Shown here: piece after piece, positions 43,282 to 49,553 of the stretch
How positions within the stretch are numbered: the first letter of the stretch is position 1
How the letters are laid out: every line of letters starts with the position of its first letter
Source: a bacterium
Lineage (GTDB): Bacteria > Spirochaetota > UBA4802 > UBA5550
Direction of reading: 5' to 3'
Assembly: GCA_024224995.1 (NCBI GenBank)
Contig: JAAENB010000012.1
Span: 1 to 49,553, forward strand
Length of the DNA stretch: 49,553 bases
Made by a program: the position numbers and the translations under genes
The notes under the pieces: generated by a model
What the model saw: the letters and a program-made list of their open reading frames with translations, nothing else
Database searches by the model: none
Told to the model about the DNA's origin: nothing

Positions 43282-44256
43282 TCAGGCAAAGTACGCTTTT
43301 CTCGCGAAGATAGAAGCATAGATAAGCGTTTCACCATCAAAAACAACCTGCCCTGAGAAAAACTTGTTGGTAACCGTAGAAAGTACCAGGTTTGTATACC
43401 GTTCTTCTTCTTTGAAAGATAGAGACTTCTTAGGAGGATGCCGCAGCATATTCTCCACGCTCAAGGCCGTATCTTTCCTGCTTTGAAAAAGACTCTCTTT
43501 TAACTCAGCAAGATTAGAACCGCTCAAAGGAGCTGCATACGCTTCTTTGATTCCCCTGACTTCTTCCTCAAGCATAGCTGACGCTCCATACGAGAAGCAT
43601 ACCAGCGGCTTCCAGATGTCCTTGAAATAAGCCTCAGTCGGCGCTATCTCAATTCCGGCAAGACGGTTCTTCACAAAGAACAAAGCTCCCCGCTGACCCG
43701 GCTGCAGTTCGAAACGATGTTCGTACTGATTCAGGTACGCTTTCTTCCGGCTCAGGATTTGCTCAAGGTGTCCTCTGTTTTGCAGACCAAAATCCCGGTT
43801 CAATTCCGCGATATGGTCCCAGAGTTTACCAAACTCCTCCTTACCTCTCAGCTCCAGGGCTTTTTCCCGTAAAGAGAGCGGCAAAACAAAGAACCACTGG
43901 TTTGCTCCTTCAAGGTATCCACCCTGTGAAGCCTGGACACAGCAGGCATCCTTAACGGTTACCTTCTGCCCTGCGCCAATAAAAAGAGAACTACACAGGG
44001 CATGATTCTGGGCCTGGTCCTGGATATACCCGATGTGCAGGGGAACAATACAGACCCCTGTAGGATGAGCATTTTCCAGAACAACCTTACCATATGTTTC
44101 AACACCGGAGAGTTTTAATCCCGATGCGGGAAGTATAAAATCTCCGGGGTGATCTTCACCAAATAAGGGTACTACTGTCATGGCACCGGACCGCTGCGGC
44201 TCGTCAAAAGAAAAACCGCTCATATCGAGTGACTGGATTGGGATCAATTTGTCCAT
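43282..44256 (-). CDS. ARPP-like domain protein
   Basis: 324 residues from the ATG at 44256, which has AGGAGG at 8 bases; the longer frame starts inside the upstream gene. The N-terminal half resembles the ARPP-1 domain (ADP-ribosylglycohydrolase/rhodanese-phosphatase-associated): TVVPLFG, KVVLENAHPTGVCIVPL, IQDQAQNHALCSSLFIGAGQ, VKDACCVQASQGGYLEG. The C-terminal half contains ELRGKEEFGKLW and FFVKNRLAGIEIAP. No signal peptide. It overlaps the upstream vWA gene by about 13 bases, so both are coupled. The family call is by eye and is moderate. Confidence 0.55.
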   Translation of the reverse strand: MDKLIPIQSLDMSGFSFDEPQRSGAMTVVPLFGEDHPGDFILPASGLKLSGVETYGKVVLENAHPTGVCIVPLHIGYIQDQAQNHALCSSLFIGAGQKVTVKDACCVQASQGGYLEGANQWFFVLPLSLREKALELRGKEEFGKLWDHIAELNRDFGLQNRGHLEQILSRKKAYLNQYEHRFELQPGQRGALFFVKNRLAGIEIAPTEAYFKDIWKPLVCFSYGASAMLEEEVRGIKEAYAAPLSGSNLAELKESLFQSRKDTALSVENMLRHPPKKSLSFKEEERYTNLVLSTVTNKFFSGQVVFDGETLIYASIFARKAYFA

Positions 44257-45617
44257 GGTTGTACCTCCTTTTCTAATATGACCAGCCGTTCGCTGAACCA
44301 TTTTTTAGTAAACGCAGCTCCTTTCTCACCTGACGCCATCATGAAAAGTGACGGAAGAAGTCCTTCAAAATCATTCTGGTGCCAGAACTCAAATTCCGGG
44401 ATAATTCCCTCAACCGGCCGCCGCAGTGTCAGTTTGTCACTCATAGAAAACTTGGAATGACAGAATACCACCTGTGTTTCCACATCCGTTCCGGGAAGGG
44501 CCTGCAATACCCGAGCCAGGTCTCCCTGCAAGGTATTTTCATACCCGTCCGAAACAATAACTGCCAGGTCCGGCTTTTGCTCCAACACAGTAAGAAGCGG
44601 CAGAGCAAGATCCGTAGTTCCTTCCGGTACCGGGGGAAATCCTTCGCCTCCAACCGGATGAACAGACAGGTTCGCGCAATTTCGTGCCAGCAGCAGCTGC
44701 AATGCTACTGACTGAGATAAGATACAAAACTCTCGTTCACCGCTACCCCTGGTAGAGGCAGAACTGTCAAGGACCAGGGCCACGCTTCCGTCAAAAGAAG
44801 GATGATTGCCCGATTCAAGATCAACATATTCTTCAAGAGCCTTCAGTAACTCAGGATTTTCACCACCCCTGTATATATGAACCAGGGTAGCCGCAATATC
44901 ACCACGATTCGTAGCGGTAATAGTTTGAGGGGTTTCCCTGCTCTCTATCGCCGGCTTATACAGTTCATGTAATTCACTGTAATGAATTCCGGATGCTGCC
45001 GGAACCTTGCTGTCGGCTGTTTCATTCCGGTAGAGATAACAGATGGCCTCTTTTGCCGCAGACGCGTCATTAGCATGCTTCAGGATATTTCCATATACAT
45101 ACGTATCTTCAATACCTTCGGCTATTTTTGCGGCGCATCCACGAGCCGTATTCTTACCCAGGGCATGTTCCAGAATATCTTTCACAATAGCCCGCCTCTC
45201 CCGAACCATAGCGGGAAGCGATTCATGGTTTAAGATATACAAAAGGATATGCCTGGCTGTATGCTTATGGTTTGCCCGCGTTTTCCGCAGCGCAAGGAAT
45301 ACCGTCAGTACAGTATCAGCCGGGATCATGGCCAGGAGTAATCGAATAACACGGTCACTCAGTTTCCGTGATTCATCTTCCATACCATTTCTTGAGCTCC
45401 GTAACAGCTGAAACAGGATACGAGCTTGCTGCCCAACACTGATTCCGGGGACAAAAGCATGCAGCGCGTAAAGATCCCTGTCTTCCCGGTAAAAAGAAAG
45501 ATGAAGTTCCTCATCATCCCATCCGGGTTTCAGTTCTGCCCGTTTCTGAACGAAAGGAGCTTTTTCAACAACAAGGTGCTGCTTAAACAGGTTTGGTTTT
45601 TCAGTATTTTTTAACAT
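44244..45617 (-). CDS. vWA-domain protein with helical (HEAT-like) N-terminus
   Basis: 457 residues, RBS AAGGAGAG. The first 240 residues are helical (RVIRLLLAMIPADTVLTVFL, IVKDILEHALGKNTARGCAA, NILKHANDASAAKEAICYLY). Residues from about 285 form a vWA domain with MIDAS residues DSSAS in VALVLDSSASTRG and a later VIVSDGYEN. The arrangement resembles Ro60/TROVE-type architecture (helical repeats plus vWA), though TROVE signature motifs are not visible. It is cotranscribed with the ARPP-like gene. It probably forms a protein- or RNA-binding scaffold; inference only. Confidence 0.65.
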   Translation of the reverse strand: MLKNTEKPNLFKQHLVVEKAPFVQKRAELKPGWDDEELHLSFYREDRDLYALHAFVPGISVGQQARILFQLLRSSRNGMEDESRKLSDRVIRLLLAMIPADTVLTVFLALRKTRANHKHTARHILLYILNHESLPAMVRERRAIVKDILEHALGKNTARGCAAKIAEGIEDTYVYGNILKHANDASAAKEAICYLYRNETADSKVPAASGIHYSELHELYKPAIESRETPQTITATNRGDIAATLVHIYRGGENPELLKALEEYVDLESGNHPSFDGSVALVLDSSASTRGSGEREFCILSQSVALQLLLARNCANLSVHPVGGEGFPPVPEGTTDLALPLLTVLEQKPDLAVIVSDGYENTLQGDLARVLQALPGTDVETQVVFCHSKFSMSDKLTLRRPVEGIIPEFEFWHQNDFEGLLPSLFMMASGEKGAAFTKKWFSERLVILEKEVQPWTN

Positions 45618-46344
45618 AGCACTCTCTCCTTTTTTTTATATTTTTTGGCTATACGGGAACTCTAAAAAAAGCTCAATATATATAGACCTGTTTATAGACG
45701 CATAAAATATAATCATATACATATGCCAATGACAGGTGTAACCATTAAGACAATTAAAAATTTTGTTGATAGAAACCAGTAAGGGTGAAATAAAAAAAAT
45801 AACGTGAGTGGAATTTCCGGGAACAGTGGATAGTTCGACAGGTTCGGTTGGAAAAATGCGGGATACTGTTGTATCCTTCTCTTTTGTTATTACACTCTCT
45901 GGCAGCTACCTGAAATAAAATTTTTCGTTATTAATCATATATAACATAGTCCTGTTTATAAATTTTTTGAACACTTAGATGTTCTTTTTATTAGAATTAA
46001 AAATACAAAATAAAAATACAATCGTCAAGCTTTCGGGAAAAAAAATTTCTTATTTTAATAAAAATATCAAAAGTTTAACTTATACTGAAAAGGCTTCAAC
46101 CATATTGAAGAATGTCTTAGAACAAAACTGAGTAATCACTCATTTTTTTAAAACATCGTAAAATTGGCTTGTAAAAAAAACGGGGTATTTTACGTTAACC
46201 GTGAAATTTAAATCAGGTATCAGAAGTTTTCTTTGACCCAAAAACAGACCACATAAAATAATATCACAATAGATCAATCATATGAACCAGGTGTATAGGC
46301 AATATAGACCATATACCTGTTTCAAAAAAATAGGAGAAAAAATT
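45618..46344. other. 727-bp gene-free region
   Basis: AT-rich with no acceptable coding frame. It contains one clear hairpin, GGATAC-TGTT-GTATCC (45861-45876) followed by TTCTCTTTTG, and the sequence GTTCGACAGGTTCG just before it. A short transcript ending at this hairpin is possible on the forward strand. The remainder shows poly-A/T tracts and nothing else I can assign. Confidence 0.55.
45861..45886 (+). terminator. Candidate terminator hairpin in gene-free region
   Basis: A 6-bp stem GGATAC/GTATCC with TGTT loop is followed by TTCTCTTTTG. There is no protein gene immediately upstream on this strand, so if functional it would end a small RNA. Support is weak. Confidence 0.3.
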
Positions 46345-46797
46345 ATGAAATTCGTAGTTATTGTTAATATTTTGAGTATTTGCCTGGTTGTGGCAATCTC
46401 GCTAACCTCATGTTCAGGGAAAAATCCCGGAATACTGGGAGTCAAAGACGAGAAATTATCCGCATGTCCCGATTCCCCAAACTGTGTCTCTTCCCAGGCT
46501 CCGGACAAGGTTCATTTAATTAAAGCGCTCAGCTACAGCGGAACGCAGGAAGAAGCGCATAAAAAAATTATTGAGATTGTAAAATCCATGAAAAGGACCG
46601 TTGTTATCACTACCGAAGGCAATTACATCCATGCGGAATTCACCTCTGCTGTATTCCGCTTTGTTGATGATGTAGAGTTCTTCCTCAATGACAGTACAAA
46701 AGAGATCCATGTCAGGTCCGCGTCCAGAATCGGGTATTCGGATATGGGAGTTAACCGCAAGCGAATAGAAGAAATTCGAAACAAATTAAAAATATAA
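46345..46797 (+). CDS. DUF1499-like lipoprotein
   Basis: 150 residues from the ATG at 46345 (AGGAG at 8-9 bases); an ATG at 46282 is in frame but lies in AT-rich leader. Lipobox SLTSC (Cys23). The mature part has CPDSPNCVSSQAPDK, then KKIIEIVKSMKRTVVITTEG, NYIHAEFTSAVFRFVDDVEF and HVRSASRIGYSDMGVNRKR, the characteristic DUF1499 ending. Function unknown; envelope lipoprotein. Confidence 0.85.
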   Translation: MKFVVIVNILSICLVVAISLTSCSGKNPGILGVKDEKLSACPDSPNCVSSQAPDKVHLIKALSYSGTQEEAHKKIIEIVKSMKRTVVITTEGNYIHAEFTSAVFRFVDDVEFFLNDSTKEIHVRSASRIGYSDMGVNRKRIEEIRNKLKI

Positions 46798-46815
46798 ACC
46801 CCAGCTTTCAAGCCT

Positions 46816-47793
46816 TTAACGAGGAATAAGCTTTTCTATTGAGAAGACTGAATTGTATCGTTTAAAGGTACTATTGAAAACAGGGTTGGTTACTACCGCG
46901 GAAATTATCTGCATCTCTTCTTCATCAGCAAAAAGCCTTTCACCATGAAAATAGGCAATAGCCTTTTGCGGGTTTGCTATACCGCGAACTTGATTAACAA
47001 GATAGGAAATCCGGGACATATTCCGCTCTTTAAACGAGATATGTTTTTCCTTTTCCGGAAGAGAAGATCCTTTATAATCACGGTTAATACCGGTTTTATA
47101 TTTAGAATAAAAATCTTTTGAAAACCGGAGATACTTCTTATTTTCGCTCATCAGCATCAATATATATTGAAAAAGCTCATAATTTCTGTTAATGATTACC
47201 GGCATCATATCATCGGGAATTTTTACAAAATCTTTTAAAAATTGGGCAACACTATCAATAGCAGCGAAATATTTATTGAGTGAAGCGGTATCAAGCTTTG
47301 AAAGAATATAGAGAAGAAGTATTTGATCCCTTGCGATATGCCGGGAGGCAATAGCCAGTTCAAGAAAACGTTCTTCACTAACAAAAGAGAGCATTTCATC
47401 AAGAACATGCTCCGGAGTATAATCATAAAGGAAACAATATCCATAAGCAAAAACAATAAGCTTTTCCAGAAGATTAATGCCGAATTCCGGGCAATTAATA
47501 AACCTCTGAATATTTTCCATGTCCCTGAACAGAATAATATAATAAAGAAACAGGTTCAAAGTATCAGAGGCATCTTTTTCTGTAATGGATGTAGCAATAT
47601 CAATAAATTCTTCTTGTGAAAGATTGGAAAAAATTGCCCTGATCCTTGAAAAAGGAGGAACAGAAGACCCATGCATGATAGCTTCAGTGTGAAAAAGCTG
47701 GTATTTATCAATAATATCAGCAATTTGAGGACTTTTTTCCGCTTTATTCGAAAAAATACGATCAATATACCCTTTTTTCTCTGGTAAACCCAT
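46816..47793 (-). CDS. Helical protein of unknown function
   Basis: 325 residues, RBS GAGGG before the ATG. No signal peptide; mostly helical, hydrophobic-rich but without a clear membrane span. Segments include NLLEKLIVFAYGYCFLYDY, FLELAIASRHIARDQILLLY and YLVNQVRGIANPQKAIAYFH. No family recognised. It is convergent with the DUF1499 gene and divergent from the PQQ-like gene. Confidence 0.55.
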   Translation of the reverse strand: MGLPEKKGYIDRIFSNKAEKSPQIADIIDKYQLFHTEAIMHGSSVPPFSRIRAIFSNLSQEEFIDIATSITEKDASDTLNLFLYYIILFRDMENIQRFINCPEFGINLLEKLIVFAYGYCFLYDYTPEHVLDEMLSFVSEERFLELAIASRHIARDQILLLYILSKLDTASLNKYFAAIDSVAQFLKDFVKIPDDMMPVIINRNYELFQYILMLMSENKKYLRFSKDFYSKYKTGINRDYKGSSLPEKEKHISFKERNMSRISYLVNQVRGIANPQKAIAYFHGERLFADEEEMQIISAVVTNPVFNSTFKRYNSVFSIEKLIPR

Positions 47794-47856
47794 AATAATT
47801 CCCTCTTCCGATTTTAATGTTTGATAATAACCATAAAATAAAAAGTACTAAATTTG

Positions 47857-47920
47857 TCAAGCATTAAACCCGCCCGGGTGGGCTTTTGTTGTTTTAATCT
47901 ATAAAAAATAAAATGCTTGA
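47857..47920 (+). promoter_or_regulatory. Nested hairpin with internal terminator-like stem
   Basis: TCAAGCATT (47857-47865) and AATGCTTGA (47912-47920) form an outer stem. Inside it CCCGC-CCGG-GTGGG is followed by TTTTGTTGTTTT, a terminator-like arrangement. It lies about 54 bases before the PQQ-like gene on the same strand with no gene upstream on that strand, so it may act as an attenuator of a leader transcript. Confidence 0.4.
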
Positions 47921-47973
47921 AACCTCCGAAAAAACCATAATAGATAGATATACAGCAAAACGGGAGTGCCAGT

Positions 47974-49122
47974 ATGGAACAATTCAGATTATCCGGCTCA
48001 AAAGACAGGTGTGTATGGTGTGGAGAAAGTGATAAGGGAAATTATAAAGAAATTGAATTTAAAGAAGCAAAAAAAACCGCCTCAACAAACCTGGTCCTGG
48101 TTTGTTCTGACGCGTGTAAAAAAGAGTTATGTGATACGGAAAAAGGTTTTGAAGGAAAACTTCCTATTTTCTTTATCAATATACTTATTAGTTTTGTACT
48201 GGCAATTGCGGGAACCGTTCTACTCAAAATAAATTTCAATTTTCTTTTTCTTACTGCTCTTTCATTACTGCTCCTGGGTGTAACAGTCTACTTTCTTCCA
48301 TTTGTGACTCCCAAAACGGTTAAAATGATGGGCTACAAACAGGGAATGCGATTAGGCCGTATTACAGGATTGTCTCTTGTAATCATAGGGCTCATATTTG
48401 CTGTTATAATTTTTCTCGCAAGGCCCACTCCGGCAGGACCGGCAGAACCGGCAAAACTCTGGGAAGTTCAAACTTCGGGGAAAACAGCATATGCTTCTTT
48501 TGTTTATGAAAACAAGCTTTTTGCGACAGCGGGAGAATACCTGGAATTCGGTTCTCCGAGTCACTTGCTATACGCGATTGATGCCGGGACAGGAAAAGTA
48601 AGCTGGAAAGTGGATGCCGGGAAAGGGATCATAACAGGAATGCCCCTGGTATATAAAGACCATATCGTATGGGAACAGGACGTCCTATCAGAAGAAGGTA
48701 TCATAAAAATCTTTGATACCAAAACCGGTAATGAAGTTGACGATATTGAAGTTCCAAAAGAATTGCCGGATGAAGATCCATCAAACATACATAATGGCAA
48801 AAAGTATATTATCAAAAAAAATAAATTATCTGTTGTTTCGTTAAAAGATAATAAGAAAATATGGGACACTATTAGAGAGAGCAATATCAGCGACCTTATT
48901 GTCCAAAAGAACAAGGTCTACTATGCTGAAGAAAAAACTCAAAAAATTTATTGCCATAATTATGATACCGGTAAAATAGAATGGATACACCAGGTTGCCC
49001 GGTTTACAAATGTCAAAAACCCCGACCTGGTTAAATTTTCTTTTGTAATAAATAGTGGAAAACTTTTTGTAGCCAATTATGATGGAAAAATAACCGGGTA
49101 TAAATTACCTGGGAAAAATTAA
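47974..49122 (+). CDS. Membrane-anchored PQQ-like beta-propeller protein with N-terminal Cys motif
   Basis: 382 residues, RBS GGGAG before the ATG. The N-terminus has CVWCGES and CSDACKKELC, a possible zinc-binding cluster on the cytosolic side. Three hydrophobic segments lie between about 65 and 150. The C-terminal part is a short PQQ/quinoprotein-type propeller with LYAIDAGTGKVSWKVD, IKIFDTKTGNEVDDIE, HNYDTGKIEWIHQV blades, facing outside. No quinone ligand residues are evident. It probably binds protein partners in the periplasm. A small exported protein follows after 16 bases. Confidence 0.75.
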   Translation: MEQFRLSGSKDRCVWCGESDKGNYKEIEFKEAKKTASTNLVLVCSDACKKELCDTEKGFEGKLPIFFINILISFVLAIAGTVLLKINFNFLFLTALSLLLLGVTVYFLPFVTPKTVKMMGYKQGMRLGRITGLSLVIIGLIFAVIIFLARPTPAGPAEPAKLWEVQTSGKTAYASFVYENKLFATAGEYLEFGSPSHLLYAIDAGTGKVSWKVDAGKGIITGMPLVYKDHIVWEQDVLSEEGIIKIFDTKTGNEVDDIEVPKELPDEDPSNIHNGKKYIIKKNKLSVVSLKDNKKIWDTIRESNISDLIVQKNKVYYAEEKTQKIYCHNYDTGKIEWIHQVARFTNVKNPDLVKFSFVINSGKLFVANYDGKITGYKLPGKN

Positions 49123-49138
49123 TTCTGAGAGGTTTATC

Positions 49139-49420
49139 ATGATAAAAAAATGCGTCCTGTTTATCGTATCCCTTTTATTTATAACATCAACGCTCTTTGC
49201 CGCAAAAGTAAAAAACCGGCTCAACCAGCCCCTGGTCATTACTCTTTCCAGCGGAAAAACAATACGGATCCACCCCCGGAGAACCGCGCGAATTAGCGAG
49301 CGGGATATGCAGAGTCCCGAGATAAAAAGATTAATTTCAAACGGGAAGCTCATTGTTGTACCCGGCAAAAAAGCCAAAAAGAAAAAAAAGGGTGATAGAA
49401 GAACAGATAAAAAGAGATAG
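49139..49420 (+). CDS. Small basic exported protein
   Basis: 93 residues, RBS GAGAGG. Signal peptide likely cleaved at TLFA-A. The mature part has one beta-rich module (RLNQPLVITLSSGKTIRIHP) and a Lys/Arg-rich C-terminus (KKAKKKKKGDRR). Probably cotranscribed with the PQQ-like gene. Function unknown; the basic tail could bind an anionic envelope polymer. Confidence 0.65.
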   Translation: MIKKCVLFIVSLLFITSTLFAAKVKNRLNQPLVITLSSGKTIRIHPRRTARISERDMQSPEIKRLISNGKLIVVPGKKAKKKKKGDRRTDKKR

Positions 49421-49487
49421 TTTCTCAATGTTCAAGAATACCTCTCTCAAGAAACTCTTTTTAAACAGGGCCGGTTTCCGGGAAGAG

Positions 49488-49507
49488 AGACGTTGCATGC
49501 AACGTCT
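49488..49507. repeat. 20-bp perfect palindrome
   Basis: AGACGTTGCATGCAACGTCT is exactly self-complementary and lies near the right edge in an intergenic stretch. It has no T-run and resembles short dispersed palindromes elsewhere in the window in position and form, not in sequence. Confidence 0.6.
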
Positions 49508-49553
49508 TTACGGGTTGGTTTCCGGAGATTTGTCCCGGGTCAACACCACAGAG

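Noticed and set aside
45618..46344. Y-RNA-like partner for a Ro60-type protein
   Set aside because: The vWA protein lacks recognisable TROVE signatures and the region shows no tRNA-mimic fold that I could draw with confidence; kept only as a weak small-RNA possibility.

Overview
The window (about 49.5 kb, AT-rich) comes from a Gram-negative, double-membraned bacterium. It encodes an outer-membrane beta-barrel, several lipoproteins with SC-type lipoboxes, periplasmic alpha-2-macroglobulin and YfaP-like proteins, and many signalling proteins: SpoIIE/PP2C phosphatases, a 7TM-DISM receptor, a multi-PAS hybrid kinase and a giant kinase-AAA-TPR-GAF-GGDEF protein. This mix resembles environmental spirochaete-type genomes, but there is no rRNA or phylogenetic marker here, so the assignment is inference. 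I saw no rRNA, tRNA, CRISPR array, transposase or integrase.

Layout. 0-3.5 kb: 3' end of an outer-membrane protein, a repeat-rich lipoprotein and a secreted or anchored alpha/beta hydrolase on the opposite strand. 3.7-9.8 kb: a tight forward operon of a PLP aminotransferase, an LPP20-like lipoprotein, an HD-domain hydrolase with a Cys4 cluster, an unknown protein, a KGGVGR-variant ParA-like ATPase with a TPR tail, and an Smr-domain protein. 9.9 kb: a protein with two ribbon-helix-helix-like halves. 10.5-16.5 kb (reverse): hybrid histidine kinase, receiver-PP2C phosphatase, radical SAM/SPASM protein with a PqqD-like N-terminus, and an unknown partner. This is the most unusual operon of the window. 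16.6-22.6 kb: a voltage-gated-type K+ channel, divergent from a 1671-residue signalling protein whose kinase catalytic Asp appears replaced. 22.6-29.2 kb (reverse): a small frameshifted gene candidate, two YfaP-like proteins and a 1539-residue alpha-2-macroglobulin with a CIEQ thioester motif.

29.3-35 kb is an accessory zone: a deleted radC remnant, three related XRE regulators, a Uma2-type nuclease, a second RHH-like paralogue, a GyrI-like protein, a TetR regulator, a methyltransferase and a four-CxxC protein. Near-identical 40-bp repeats, strong palindromes and a GC-rich structured block lie between these genes. 35-43 kb holds SH3-like secreted proteins, a 7TM-SpoIIE receptor, a small Cys-rich protein, an SGNH hydrolase, a small membrane protein and a transglutaminase-like protein. 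43.3-45.6 kb is a two-gene vWA/ARPP-like operon beside about 730 bp without a gene. 46.3-49.4 kb holds a DUF1499 lipoprotein, an unknown helical protein, a membrane-anchored PQQ-like propeller protein and a small basic exported protein.

Three modules could be undescribed systems: (i) the phosphorelay-coupled radical SAM operon at 10.5-16.5 kb, (ii) the HD / unknown / KGGVGR-TPR operon at 5.4-9.5 kb, and (iii) the vWA + ARPP-like pair at 43.3-45.6 kb. All assignments were made by eye from motifs; no database search was run.
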